A DNA stretch of 64,000 nucleotides, from the NCBI GenBank assembly GCA_039105265.1, contig JAPFFF010000008.1:806001-870000 (forward strand), given 5' to 3'. The position numbers and the translations under genes were made by a program. The notes under the pieces are model-generated. The model did no database searches. It was not told where the DNA came from and saw only the letters and a list, made by a program, of their open reading frames with translations. Positions 9,614 through 21,300 of this stretch are shown here, one piece after another (the stretch's first letter is position 1; every line of letters starts with the position of its first letter). Origin of the DNA: Tritrichomonas musculus. Lineage: Eukaryota > Parabasalia > Tritrichomonadida > Tritrichomonadidae.

Positions 9614-12376
9614 ATGCTTGTTTTACTTGCCTCTATTTTATCAATTTTCGGCATTTCTCGTAAGATAACAAAAGAAGACAGTCGAAAATCACTATGTGAT
9701 GATTATCCATTAATGAATTGCATTGAATTTTCTGGTGTTAGTGGTGATTATGCTGATTCTAACTATGTAACTCTACATAAAGTTAACAATACACGTTTTA
9801 CATATAAAGCCACAAGTGAAAATAGCTCTCATCCACTTAAAAATGCTTTTGATACAGATGATTCAAAAACATACTGGGCTGCAAGCACTCCAAACAGCGA
9901 TACATTTCATAATACGATAACAGTTGAATTCAACGAGACTGTTACTTTAGAAGCGGTTCTTTATTATGCTTCATTTTTCACACGAAATACACGAATATTC
10001 AATGGAGCACCTACAAAATTAAAAATATTTTCATCAATAAATAACGGCATGTTTCAATTAGAAGGAATATTTGTAGCAACTCTAAAAAGTAATTGGGAAC
10101 AATTTCAATTTGTATTTTCAAGTCCAGTAAGCTGTGACAAAATCAAACTCGAATTTATCGAAGTTACAGCCAATATCCATACATCAAATGGTGCCACAAC
10201 CCCAGTTACAGGTGGAATTACATTTATCCAACAATATGGCGAAAATGAAACCGCGTATACAAACAAAAACGGCAATTTTGCAAATGATGACTACTTTAAT
10301 TCACATAAAATCACAAAAGCTAGTTTTACTTACACTTCAACGCCATCAAAAAATAATCATCCTATCGATCATGCCTTTGATGACTTTTCATTGAACACTT
10401 ATTGGGTACCACTCTATCCAAACAACGACACTTTTCGGAATTCAATAACAGTCACTTTCAATGATATTTACTCAATTGAAGGGTTCGTTTATTTCCCAGC
10501 TTACAACACCAAAAATGGTATAAGAGTCTTCCAAGGTGCACCAACAAGATTGAATGTTTACACATCTGTTGGTAATGAAAAGTTGGAATTGAGACAAGTT
10601 TTCTATGGTAATCCACAAGATGGATGGAGATTTTTCCAATTCCTTTTCAAGAAGCCAGTCCGTTGCAATAAGATCATGCTAGAATTTGCAAAAGTGACAC
10701 CTGATCATTATGATTCTAATGGCGCTCCACATCCTGTTGTTGGCGATTTACAATTCATCACAGACGCTCCTAAAGTGGCTTACACTTCAACAAATACAAT
10801 CAATAATGATAAGATCCAACTTAACGAATTTACATATGAATCATCTCCATCGCATAGAAATTACCCAATTGAAAATGCTTTTGATGATAAAGATCGTGAA
10901 GGCTATTGGGTAGGCAGCGATCCAAACAATGACACTTTTAACAACTATATAACTGTCAATTTCCAAGAAACTCAAGCTGTTAAAGCTTTCACATATTTCC
11001 CAGCTTACAACACAGTTAATAATAATAGAGTATTCCAAGGAACTCCTCTTAAATTGTATGTCTTAGCTGCAATGGAAGAAAACAAATTTGAACTGAGAAA
11101 CATATTTGTTTCAACTCCTCAAAATGATTGGGAGTTGTTATTGTTCACTTTCTCGAATCCAATTGTTTGCAAACATTTGAAGCTTCAGTTCGTTGAATTA
11201 ACACCAGACAACGGCATGCTTAAAGATGGAAAGCAGCATCCATCGACAGGAGGAATAACGTTCTACAAAACAACCATTCCAGCAGCAACACCAGTACCAC
11301 CTGCAACAGCAGTTCCTCCAAAGGCAACACCAGCACGGACACCATTTCCACCAGCCTATTCATGTGGTGAAGGCAACAACCGATGCGACATTAAGAATAA
11401 TGATGATAAGCCAGCTCATGTTTCTGTCGGTTTAACAAATTTCACCAATCTTAAGTCGGATGACGACGGTGGTGCAATTCATCTTATCAACAGTGCGCTC
11501 GAATGCGAAAACGTTAAATTCGAAAGCTGCATTGCACAAAAAGGCGGTGGCGGTGGTGTTTACATCGACAACAGTGTTGAATCAAACAACGATGTCAGAC
11601 TTGATAATCTTAACTTTGTCAACTGCAAAGCATTGTATGGCGGTGCTGTTTACATCCGTGCAAGCTCACCAAGCGTGACTGCAACGATACGCAATTGCAT
11701 GTTCAAAGATAATGAAGCAACAGCACCTAATACCGACTCAATGAACGGCGGCTCTGCTTTGTATTTGAATGTAAGAAATGGTCTCGTTCAAAATAATGAA
11801 TTCAGTGGAAATAAAGGAAACTTAGTCAAAGTTGTCAATGAATTTGACAACAAATATGCAATGCTACTCGACTTTGTTTCTCCTTCCGTTTTGATGACGA
11901 AATGCAAATTTGAAAATGACGATGATTCAAGCAGCACTCTATTCTACGTTGCTGGGAATAATGGAGTTAAGTTCGAGGTTAAAGAATGCATTTTCTTTGG
12001 ATCTCTAAGTGAAGGTGGCCATCACATTGATGGTCTTTCCCTCTCCAAAGATTCCCATAAGCTTCATCTGAACAAGTGCAAGTTTTCATTGGACTCACAA
12101 AGCATCATGAATTTGAATGCAGACAACAGCTATTTGTCGTTTGATCTAAAGAATCAAGTGTTTAACTTCGATCCAAGAGTTCTTAATAAATCAAATGAAA
12201 AGAGGGAGTCTTCATGGCCGACTTTAGCTAATTTGATTTTAGTAGGATCTGCTTTGGTTGCGGTGGCTCTCTTGGCTATTATTTTGAAAATTAAGAGGCA
12301 AAATCAAATTAATGATCCAAATGATGATTCATCTGAAAATAATAATGAATCTTTAGCTGGCCAATCATTAGTTTAA
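9614..12376 (+). CDS. Large surface protein: three discoidin-like repeats plus Pmp-like beta-helix
   Basis: The protein is about 920 residues. I chose the ATG at 9614; the codon before it is TTG. The N-terminus (MLVLLASILSIFGIS) looks like a signal peptide. Three homologous units of about 165-185 residues follow (about 55-550), each with NAFD, YW, NDTF, ITV and PAYNT-type motifs in a layout like F5/8 type C (discoidin) carbohydrate-binding domains. A Pro/Ala/Thr-rich linker (about 555-590) leads to a region with GGAIHL, GGGVYI, GGAVYI and FKDNEA-like motifs. That pattern resembles the parallel beta-helix of chlamydial polymorphic membrane proteins and of the Pmp-like proteins known in Trichomonas. 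A transmembrane helix (ANLILVGSALVAVALLAIIL) precedes a short acidic tail with NDPNDD. By inference it is a type I surface adhesin. The gene appears intact. Confidence 0.88.
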   Translation: MLVLLASILSIFGISRKITKEDSRKSLCDDYPLMNCIEFSGVSGDYADSNYVTLHKVNNTRFTYKATSENSSHPLKNAFDTDDSKTYWAASTPNSDTFHNTITVEFNETVTLEAVLYYASFFTRNTRIFNGAPTKLKIFSSINNGMFQLEGIFVATLKSNWEQFQFVFSSPVSCDKIKLEFIEVTANIHTSNGATTPVTGGITFIQQYGENETAYTNKNGNFANDDYFNSHKITKASFTYTSTPSKNNHPIDHAFDDFSLNTYWVPLYPNNDTFRNSITVTFNDIYSIEGFVYFPAYNTKNGIRVFQGAPTRLNVYTSVGNEKLELRQVFYGNPQDGWRFFQFLFKKPVRCNKIMLEFAKVTPDHYDSNGAPHPVVGDLQFITDAPKVAYTSTNTINNDKIQLNEFTYESSPSHRNYPIENAFDDKDREGYWVGSDPNNDTFNNYITVNFQETQAVKAFTYFPAYNTVNNNRVFQGTPLKLYVLAAMEENKFELRNIFVSTPQNDWELLLFTFSNPIVCKHLKLQFVELTPDNGMLKDGKQHPSTGGITFYKTTIPAATPVPPATAVPPKATPARTPFPPAYSCGEGNNRCDIKNNDDKPAHVSVGLTNFTNLKSDDDGGAIHLINSALECENVKFESCIAQKGGGGGVYIDNSVESNNDVRLDNLNFVNCKALYGGAVYIRASSPSVTATIRNCMFKDNEATAPNTDSMNGGSALYLNVRNGLVQNNEFSGNKGNLVKVVNEFDNKYAMLLDFVSPSVLMTKCKFENDDDSSSTLFYVAGNNGVKFEVKECIFFGSLSEGGHHIDGLSLSKDSHKLHLNKCKFSLDSQSIMNLNADNSYLSFDLKNQVFNFDPRVLNKSNEKRESSWPTLANLILVGSALVAVALLAIILKIKRQNQINDPNDDSSENNNESLAGQSLV

Positions 12377-12534
12377 GTTTTTTATCTAATAAAAAACTTT
12401 AATTTTATTTGTTAATTATTTTTATTTAACTTTTTTGGAACCATATTATATATTTCACAACGAGAGACACAAGCCTAAAACTAATAGATTTAATTATAAT
12501 AGTGAATATGATAAATTTATTCTAAAGATATATA

Positions 12535-12608
12535 GCCTTCGTAGCTCAACCGGCTAGAGCATAAGACTCTTAATCTTGGGGTTGCGGGTTCGAGTCCCGC
12601 CGGAGGCT
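12535..12608 (+). tRNA. tRNA-Lys(CTT)
   Basis: A full cloverleaf can be drawn. The acceptor stem is GCCTTCG paired with CGGAGGC; the A box is TAGCTCAACCGG. The anticodon stem TAAGA/TCTTG holds the loop CTCTTAA (anticodon CTT), and the T arm is GCGGG-TTCGAGT-CCCGC. A T-run (12612-12618) follows as an RNA polymerase III terminator. No intron is present. Confidence 0.97.
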
Positions 12609-12739
12609 AGTTTTTTTATATAAATATTTTTAACAATATAAAAATTCTCCATACTTCATAAATAATTTAAAAAAACCGAGAAACATCTATTTTTTTAAAG
12701 TGGGAGTCCTCCCTTAAAGAATGATATTTCATTTTTTTT

Positions 12740-12815
12740 TTTTTTTGTCAGATAATTCAAAAAGCCGACCACTTTCGCCAAAGACACTGATGCAATTTTT
12801 TAAGGAAAATTATAA
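12740..12815 (-). pseudogene. Short RCC1-pseudogene-like fragment
   Basis: The + strand text GTCAGATAATTCAAAAAGC..CCAAAGACACTGATGCA closely parallels 15415-15470 in the RCC1-like pseudogene downstream. Read on the - strand it is a scrap of the same coding segment (ESGRLFELSD-like). It is probably a small duplicated or retained piece; too short to be a gene. Confidence 0.45.
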
Positions 12816-13059
12816 TTCATCATTTTATAATATATATAACTGAATGATTATTCTATCAACGATAAGTATTCATAAAATGGAGTTAATTTAGTCTTTAATG
12901 ATGATCATATAAGATTTTATTAATTGGATAAACTCATTTATAAGTTTCAAATTTTTTTAGGCAACCGAAAAAGATATAACACTTTCAAATATGTATTAAC
13001 AGCAATTAAGAGCATCTGAAAAGTAAAAAAATATTATTTTTGAGAACAGTTTATATGTG

Positions 13060-13340
13060 CCAAAATGATTCCTATAGTTGCTGAAACTAAGTCAAAATCA
13101 ACAAATATTGATCAAAAAGACTATCCTTTGAATTGTAATAAAACAAGAACAATTGTTAAAGCTTTTACAAAATTATCATGACAATTAGGTTCTTTTTGTC
13201 CATTGAAAAATACTTCTGAAATGTTTTCTTTTTCAAATGCATGCGATCAAATATATTCCGCGCTGATTCCTAAGACAACTGATATTAAACTGCTACAATT
13301 GAAAAACAAGTTTCATCAATTGATGCCACACTACTTTTAA
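13060..13340 (+). pseudogene. Coding-like remnant of unknown origin
   Basis: One + frame reads sensibly for about 90 codons (for example GSFCPLKNTSEMFSFSNACD and LLQLKNKFHQLMP) with a single stop in the middle near 13180, and ends in TAA near 13338. No ATG-led full frame exists and I do not recognise a family. Composition is less A/T-extreme than the flanks, which supports decayed coding DNA. The rest of 12610-13678 shows nothing further. Confidence 0.35.
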
Positions 13341-13678
13341 ATATTAAATGATGTTAAATATTTTCAAAAATTAAGATATTATTCACAAATTGGTGTTATT
13401 CTCGATTATATTGAAATAAAATTATATTATAATTTAATCAACTATATTCAAATATAGTTACATTTACATTTTTATTTTGCTGATTAATATTGTTTGAATT
13501 ACAAAATTAATCGATTAATTTTGTTGATGGTTTGAATTTATATTAGAAAAAGTTAATTTTCCAACTATTCAAATTGGTTCTGACTCACTTTTCAAATAAT
13601 AAAACTCAATATACAAAAATTGATTTGATAATTGAAAAAACAATTTATATATTTTTTGTTTAGAGCTCATCCTTCAAA

Positions 13679-14392
13679 ATGGAAGAACAGCAACTCAAAG
13701 AAAGGGTTGATAAGCTTGAGGAAGAAAATCGTGAATTAAGACAATTGATTCAATTATTGTTCAAAACCCAAAATGTGCCATATAGCATAAAACCTCATTT
13801 TTTGATTCCGACTGGGCAGCATTGGAGCATAACGAAAAACCAAAATGAAAGCAAAATCAAGCATGGACTAATGCTCGATGGCACAGCATATGAAGTTCAA
13901 TTCTCCAATTTATGTTCAAATGACATTGAACACAATTACCCTTATTTTTTGTTTTTAGGCAAAAACGAAATTGAAAATGGTGGTCTAAAATGGAGTACAG
14001 ATGAAGGTCAAAATAGTGTTTCAATCTTAATTGAATTTAAAACATTAAATTATCCAATTTTGACAAAAGCAAATGTTATATCTATGACATCTAGAAAAGA
14101 ACCATACCACTCTCAAGCTCCGACAAGTTTTACTATTTTTTGCTGCGAGTTATTAAAACCAGGTGAATTGAGGAGAAGAACTCGTCCTTTTCTTCCTACG
14201 GACCCTTCTTTCAATAGATTACAAGTTAAAAAAAGTTTTACATTCAGCGATATTCATTGGGAACCAAATGAAAATAAAAAATGGACATTTCCTAATTGCA
14301 TAGTTTGCAATTTTTATGTAATAATTTTCCATTCATGTGGCAATGCTGAAAAAGTTTTCGGTTTAGCTGAACTTAATTTAGGACAAATTTAA
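13679..14392 (+). CDS. Small coiled-coil protein with possible F5/8C-like domain
   Basis: The 237-residue protein opens with a charged leucine-heptad segment (MEEQQLKERVDKLEEENREL, about 1-30), typical of a short coiled coil. The remainder (about 45-235) is beta-rich with no membrane span. A phrase PYHSQAPTSFTIFCCELL and the closing GLAELNLGQI recall the edges of divergent discoidin-type domains in trichomonad cytoplasmic proteins, but I cannot assign the family firmly. No signal peptide is seen, so it is probably intracellular. The gene is complete, with a TCATCC motif about 10 bases before the ATG that could serve as initiator. It is followed by a degraded locus on the opposite strand. Confidence 0.7.
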   Translation: MEEQQLKERVDKLEEENRELRQLIQLLFKTQNVPYSIKPHFLIPTGQHWSITKNQNESKIKHGLMLDGTAYEVQFSNLCSNDIEHNYPYFLFLGKNEIENGGLKWSTDEGQNSVSILIEFKTLNYPILTKANVISMTSRKEPYHSQAPTSFTIFCCELLKPGELRRRTRPFLPTDPSFNRLQVKKSFTFSDIHWEPNENKKWTFPNCIVCNFYVIIFHSCGNAEKVFGLAELNLGQI

Positions 14393-14555
14393 TTTAAAGG
14401 ATGAACTAGGATTTCGAACTTTTTGAATGCCCCATTCAATTTTTCTTTTCAATTTTTGATAAGTCTAATAAAAAAATGATTTGTTTTATTGCATTCTAAC
14501 GATCCTTTTCTTTTCATGTTTTGGGAATATATAGGAAATATTCTGAATTTTATTT

Positions 14556-15840
14556 TTATGCAAAAATCATTAGGCTTGTTAAGTCCTCTGAATCATCATC
14601 ATCATATTGATAATTACCTTCTTTACTTTCAAGTTTTTCTTGTGTATTGAATCCAAATGCTTTACAAATACATGGATGATCAATATTCAGAATAAAACCG
14701 ATTTTTTTCATTGAATTTTGTAGCTTTTTGAATGCATTCTGATCATCCACTTTTTTTCACTTTTTTAATAACTTTTTTACACAAAATTTGAGAAGTTTCT
14801 TCATCAATTACTTTATATGCAATTGATGTCACACCTTCTCAGATCTTTTTAACCGTTTTGCAATTATCATCACCAATGATAAAGTTCGTTATATCTTTCC
14901 AATTTTTTGAATTGAAAGTGCTTTTGCTTTCAACTTTTTTGTTAGATACAGATGATGAAGAGGAAGTCTTTTTTTTGCTTTTTCCAATTCACTTTTTTGC
15001 TTGGTGTGTATATAAGCATTTGGTCTCCACTGATAACGGCCGATTTTGAATATCCAGCAATACAAAAAGTGGTACCTTTAACAATTGGAGTTTCAGCAGG
15101 CAAATAATAACTTTCTTCACAAATTTCATTGAGCATGATTTGACCATATTTGCTACCATTCCATCAGCTGTCTGAAAAAGTGAATGATAGCTGCCAGCAA
15201 CAATTTTGTACTTTTTCAATGACTCAATTTCAATGAAATCGAACACATTTTTAACTTGTTCACCAACACCAATTTCACCATAATAATTTGACCCTCTGGC
15301 ATATACAGAGCCATCATCACAAACGGCAAAGACGTGGCCATATTTGCCAGAAATGTCAATGACTTTTTTTACCAGATAATTCTTTACATTCAGAAAATGA
15401 TATTTCATCATTTTTGTCAGATAAAGAGAAAAGCTCGACACTTTCACCAAGGACACAGATGCACCTTGCGAAGGAAATACGGGCTACCATTTCTTTATTG
15501 GGCAAAAAAAAAAAAAAAAAAATTAAAAGGCTGCAACTTCAATTTCAGGTGATGATAAATTTCATTTTTTAACCTTTAACTTTTTGAAAATATGGATTTT
15601 CATTATTCATTTTATCAATTGCAATTGCAAGATTCTTGCTTCCATCTTTCTGAGAAATTCAATATAATGTATAATAGGAATTACACACAGCAAAAATAAT
15701 ATGGCATAGATCGCCTTGTTATCTTAATTTCTGTATCTGTTTGAAGTGTCGATTTAACAGATCCAATTATTTATTTTCCAGAATTATCATCTAAAACATA
15801 AGTTTTTCTTTCTTTTGTTATCCAAACAGCTAGACCTCTA
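14556..15840 (-). pseudogene. RCC1-repeat / protein kinase pseudogene
   Basis: Read from right to left, pieces of one gene appear in order. First is an RCC1-like start (AVWITKERKTYVLDDNSGK). Next are RCC1 blades (VIDISGKYGHVFAVCDDGSV, then YARGSNYYGEIGVG). Then comes a kinase N-lobe remnant (EGVTSIAYKVIDEETSQILC with KKVIK as the VAIK-like lysine, then NIDHPCICKAFGFN). Several frame changes and stops separate them and the catalytic C-lobe is missing. RCC1 propellers fused to kinase domains are a known trichomonad arrangement; the intact ancestor probably used the propeller as a sensor. A kinase C-lobe scrap at 22583-22795 could be the displaced other end. Confidence 0.75.
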
Positions 15841-16180
15841 TATATTAAATATGAATAAAGGGAAGATAAATTATTGGAGGAAATATGATGAAAATAGAAT
15901 TTTTTTTTTTTTTTGTCTTTTCGCACAATTGATTATCGGTGTTTTTACCGCAAATTAAAGATACGTTTCCTTTTGAGACATTTTTTAAAATAAATTTTTT
16001 AAAAATATTGGTCAAATTATACTGACAAATACAATTTTTTTTTTTTTTTTAAATTTATTCTTACGAAAATGTTTTCTATTTAAAAATGAACATTACATTT
16101 ACACTTTTTGAATGAAATTTACAAATTTGAAAAAGAACAAGAAATACTATAGTTTTTTTTTAATATGAAGACCTAAAATA

Positions 16181-18013
16181 TTATGATTTCCAAAATTTGA
16201 ATAACGAAAATAGATAAATTAGAATTACAATAAAAGCATTCACTGCTAAAAACATTAGCTTGTCTATTCTATCTTGTTTTTGTATTTCTTGATAAGTTAA
16301 ATAAAGAATGGCGATAGCAACAATTGTGCCAAATATGATATAATTGAATAAAAGTGAAGTGACGAACAAATTAAAAGTGATTCTTTCATCTCTAAAAATG
16401 AAAAATAAAATTGATTCAACAATGATAAAGAACATTCCCCACATATTTATTTTCACAGGATTCCACAGGAAAATAAAATAAATAACATATGAAGAACATG
16501 CAAAAATAAAAACATGAAATTCTCGATGATCAAAGAATTCTAATGTAACTAAAATCAAAAAGATACTCGAAATAAGCTTGACTGATGATTCAATTTGGAT
16601 ATAGTAAATGAATAATGAAACCTCACAAATTACAATAAAACTGATTTCTTCAGACATGTAATTGAAGTAGTAAAGAATTGATATTCCTGCTAAAAAAATG
16701 GTACAAACAAAAATACTCAATATCAAATGCCCTTCTTTTTGATTGAATTGCATGTATTTCCATACCGATGATAGTAAGACGTGTACAAAAAAGAACATCA
16801 TTGATTTATTTGATTTCAAATCTAAATCGTATGAGATAAAAAGCAGAGAAAAAATTGAAATTGCAAAAGCAATTGTAAAGAAAACATATCCCAAATACGA
16901 ATACTCGAAAATCAACGTAAAATCTAATGCTAATTCAGATATAATCGAAAAGACTAAACCAAAAACATAATCTCCTAAAGTATCGAGAAACATTAATATA
17001 GAGATTGCCAAAACAGCTACATCAATGATGAAGACAAAGACAACTTTAAAGCTAATTTTTCCTACAGAATTTGGCCTACTTTTCAATTTATCTTCCAGCT
17101 CTTTCATGCTGATATTAAAGGCACCTAGTTCTTCCTCAAGCTGCTTCTTACTTTCATTCTCTGCAATCAGGCTGCTATTGCATATTTCAAGATCAATTTC
17201 AAGTTGCTCCTTATTTATTTGCTCAGCATGAAGGCTGCTGTTGCATTCTGAGAGGTCGATTTCAAGCTTTTTTTTACTGATTTGTTCGTTTGCAAGATTT
17301 TCTTTACAGCTCACCAGTTCGCCAACTTCTTGCTGTTTTTCCTTGACATTTGTTAGCTCGCTTTCAAAATGACTCTTAATCTTAGACATCTCGTCTTTCA
17401 GTCCCTCCTTCAGAGTCGTTATTTCGGTTCCAAGTTGTTCTTTAATTTTCAGATCATTTTCGTATTTAAATGTTATTGTTTTGAGTTCTTTTTCGAGCTT
17501 TTCAGTGGCTTGAATTTGGTTATTCAACTGCATTTCTTTATCATTAAGCTGTTTGATGAACTCATTTTTCACTTGGTTTGTTCGATTGTATGATATAATT
17601 GTGAAGATCAAAAATAACGGAATAAAAACTAAGAGAAAGTAGATGAGTCTTTTGAGTGTCTCGTTCTTCTTGATAAGACGAAATGATGACAAGAAAAGGG
17701 ATGGATTCATGACGTCATAATTGAAACTTCTTCCGTATTGGTGGTATATGCGAAGTACAATATTATCAACTTCCGAACTGTTTCGAATATGCCTGAATAA
17801 AACACAACCATCGTTACCTTTCTCTTTAATATAGTTGAATAAAAAGTTTACAACTTCTTTTTCTTCATTTGGGTCTCGAATTTTTTGGTCAAAATAAATT
17901 TCAAGAATCCGATCTAGTGAACATATATCTCTATTCATAAAATCAGGTTTACTGATATAGTCAAGAATATTTTTAGAAATTCTGGCTTCTTCTTCGAAAT
18001 GATTTGCTTCCAT
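16181..18013 (-). CDS. Coiled-coil polytopic membrane protein (copy A)
   Basis: The 610-residue protein of unknown function is present in two nearly identical copies here. Residues 1-120 are a soluble, helical N-terminal region. A first membrane span (IYFLLVFIPLFLIFTIISY) lies at about 124-143. A long coiled coil follows (about 150-320), rich in Glu/Lys/Leu and containing two imperfect repeats around LEIDLSECNSSL and LEIDLEICNSSL. The C-terminal 280 residues contain about nine further hydrophobic spans. No signal peptide is seen, and the start MEANHF is shared with the paralog. The arrangement suggests a membrane-anchored tether or sensor, but that is inference. It lies head-to-tail upstream of a hydrolase-like gene copy on the same strand order as in copy B. 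A partial third copy of the coil is at 37861-38158. Confidence 0.8.
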   Translation of the reverse strand: MEANHFEEEARISKNILDYISKPDFMNRDICSLDRILEIYFDQKIRDPNEEKEVVNFLFNYIKEKGNDGCVLFRHIRNSSEVDNIVLRIYHQYGRSFNYDVMNPSLFLSSFRLIKKNETLKRLIYFLLVFIPLFLIFTIISYNRTNQVKNEFIKQLNDKEMQLNNQIQATEKLEKELKTITFKYENDLKIKEQLGTEITTLKEGLKDEMSKIKSHFESELTNVKEKQQEVGELVSCKENLANEQISKKKLEIDLSECNSSLHAEQINKEQLEIDLEICNSSLIAENESKKQLEEELGAFNISMKELEDKLKSRPNSVGKISFKVVFVFIIDVAVLAISILMFLDTLGDYVFGLVFSIISELALDFTLIFEYSYLGYVFFTIAFAISIFSLLFISYDLDLKSNKSMMFFFVHVLLSSVWKYMQFNQKEGHLILSIFVCTIFLAGISILYYFNYMSEEISFIVICEVSLFIYYIQIESSVKLISSIFLILVTLEFFDHREFHVFIFACSSYVIYFIFLWNPVKINMWGMFFIIVESILFFIFRDERITFNLFVTSLLFNYIIFGTIVAIAILYLTYQEIQKQDRIDKLMFLAVNAFIVILIYLFSLFKFWKS

Positions 18014-18329
18014 TCTAAAAAAAAAAAATTTTGAGATAAATTTTTTCTATGAATTCATTCAAAATTTCTCATTTTTTCAAAAGTGGTTCATCAAACAACA
18101 ATTTTATATTTAACTCAAATCTTTATTATATTTATTATTTTTTTTACTAAAAATAAATATATATAAATAAATTACTATTGTATTCCAAAAATATTTTAAA
18201 TTTATCAATATAAAGCGTATATAAGCCTATCCTCAATTAGGATAAGGATTTGATAATACTCATTCAATATTTCTATGAGTTCATTCATTCATTTTTTTTT
18301 TTTTTATTTTACTTTCCTTATTTTCCTAT

Positions 18330-21300
18330 CTAGGGGTTGCATAATTCTGAGGATATATCATAATACTTATTAAGCAAATAAGATATATAATTATGCCTTC
18401 CATTTGAATTCATATCATTTACATATTTTGGGAAATCTGTTATCATATATGACTGTCCTATCAATGGTTTAAAAACAAATAACTTTGATATATAATTATT
18501 TTCATGATCAGTAACCCAATCTCTCATCATAAAATAAGATTGATAACAGTGAGCATGATTCTCATCTCTTGCTATTCTGAGATTCTTTTCTCCAATGAAG
18601 TTCATTATTCCTTTTCCTAGTCCGAGAGGATTAAAAACAACCGAAGAGAAACCATACTTGACTGCCATTGCAGTTGCAAACATCGCCCCCATTGAGAAGC
18701 CAAGAAAAACAGGAACAATTGGACATTCTCTTGTGATCTCCTCATTTACTCTGTTTATATGATCAACAAGAGCCTGTGTAAACTTATCTGCATGAATAAT
18801 TGAAGGTGGCACTAAATTTAAAATGTTTTTGGTACAATTAACAAAGTCCTTAAAACTTTGCATTGGTTGAAAAGTGATGTATAATGGCATTATTTGGTCA
18901 ATTCCTTTCTCTTCGTATTCCTTTGCTTTTTCAGGAGTCAATATTCCAAGAACTTTGGCATTTATTATATAAAACGTATGGTCTGGATTTTTCACTGCAA
19001 CATGAAATTGCGAATCAAAGCTTTGTGAATGATACCAGCCATCTTCGCTATAGTCCCAATCGAAATCATCCAAATTCTCAAAAAAAGCATCAAATAGGAA
19101 CAAGTTTTGCTCTTCATCATTACAATAATCTAGTAAATAAAAAGAGTCGGATGTTATAGAACTGAGAAATAATAAATACTTGTTCATGCCGAATAATAAG
19201 TATGGAGAACAATATATCGGTAAATTTTCACGAACTTCACCAATCTGTTTAAGCTTTTCTCCTACCATTAAGTTTGTATAAATAGTTTTATATAAAGGTT
19301 CTGCTTCTTTTCCACCATATTGTTGGATAAAATGCTTTATACGCTTTGTTTGGCCTTCTCTTCTGTTAACAAAGTGTAATATTATGAATAAATCCTGTAT
19401 AAAATATTTATATTCATATGATATTATGTTATTGCTCATGTTTTTATTTATTCCTTGTTCATATCCATTTATTTCTTGTTCTTTTTCGTTTATATTTAAT
19501 TCTTGTTCTTTTTCGTTTACATTTAATTCTTGTTCTTCTTCGTTTACATTTAATTCTTATTCTTCTTCGTTTACATATAATTCTTGTTCTTCTTCGTTTA
19601 CATTTAATTCTTGTTCTTCTTCGTTTATATTTAATTCTTGTTCTTCTTCGTTTACATTTAATTCTTGTTCTTCTTCGTTTATATTTAATTCTTGTTCTTC
19701 TTCGTTTACATTTAATTCTTGTTCTTCTTCGTTTACATTTAATTCTTGTTCTTCTTCGTTTACATTTAATTCTTGTTCTTCTTCGTTTATATTTAATTCT
19801 TGTTCTTCTTCGTTTACATTTAATTCTTGTTCTTCTTCGTTTACATATAATTCTTATTCTTCTTCGTTTATATTTAATTCTTGTTCTTCTTCGTTTACAT
19901 ATAATTCTTGTTCTTCTTCGTTTACATTTAATTCTTGTTCTTCTTCGTTTACATATAATTCTTGTTCTTCTTCGTTTATATTTAATTCTTGTTCTTCTTC
20001 GTTTACATTTAATTCTTGTTCTTCTTCGTTTACATATAATTCTTATTCTTCTTCGTTTATATTTAATTCTTGTTCTTCTTCGTTTACATTTAATTCTTGT
20101 TCTTCTTCGTTTACATTTAATTCTTGTTCTTCTTCGTTTACATATAATTCTTATTCTTCTTCGTTTATATTTAATTCTTGTTCTTCTTCGTTTATATTTA
20201 ATTCTTGTTCTTCTTCGTTTACATATAATTCTTGTTCTTCTTCGTTTACATTTAATTCTTGTTCTTCTTCGTTTATATTTAATTCTTGTTCTTCTTCGTT
20301 TACATTTAATTCTTGTTCTTCTTCGTTTACATTTAATTCTTGTTCTTCTTCGTTTACATTTAATTCTTGTTCTTCTTCGTTTACATTTAATTCTTGTTCT
20401 TCTTCGTTTACATATAATTCTTATTCTTCTTCGTTTATATTTAATTCTTGTTCTTCTTCGTTTACATATAATTCTTGTTCTTCTTCGTTTACATATAATT
20501 CTTGTTCTTCTTCGTTTACATTTAATTCTTGTTCTTCTTCGTTTACATTTAATTCTTGTTCTTCTTCGTTTACATATAATTCTTGTTCTTCTTCGTTTAC
20601 ATTTAATTCTTGTTCTTCTTCGTTTACATATAATTCTTATTCTTCTTCGTTTATATTTAATTCTTGTTCTTCTTCGTTTACATTTAATTCTTGTTCTTCT
20701 TCGTTTACATTTAATTCTTGTTCTTCTTCGTTTACATATAATTCTTATTCTTCTTCGTTTATATTTAATTCTTGTTCTTCTTCGTTTATATTTAATTCTT
20801 GTTCTTCTTCGTTTACATTTAATTCTTGTTCTTCTTCGTTTACATATAATTCTTATTCTTCTTCGTTTATATTTAATTCTTGTTCTTCTTCGTTTATATT
20901 TAATTCTTGTTCTTCTTCGTTTACATTTAATTCTTGTTCTTCTTCGTTTACATATAATTCTTATTCTTCTTCGTTTACATATAATTCTTGTTCTTCTTCG
21001 TTTACATATAATTCTTGTTCTTCTTCGTTTACATATAATTCTTATTCTTCTTCGTTTATATTTAATTCTTGTTCTTCTTCGTTTACATATAATTCTTGTT
21101 CTTCTTCGTTTACATCCAATTCCTGTTCTTCATAATCTATGATTTGAATTAGTTGAATGTATGGATATTTACCCAAAGTGATTATCGTTTGTTGGCGGTC
21201 AATTGACGACAGTAAAGCTATGCATTTCAATTTTGTCATTGAATTTAAATCTTCATTAAAAAGCTTAATTTCTATCAACTTCAATACTGCATGAAATAAT

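Noticed and set aside
19480-21125. CRISPR-like array because of regular 27-bp repeats
   Set aside because: The repeats are contiguous without unique spacers and lie in a eukaryotic coding frame; it is a minisatellite.
19384-21142. Two overlapping + strand frames of about 575 and 583 codons made of SSSFTFNSC-like and LLRLHLILV-like repeats
   Set aside because: They are antisense readings of the 27-bp minisatellite. A unit divisible by three keeps any stop-free register open, and the paralog shows that coding is on the - strand.
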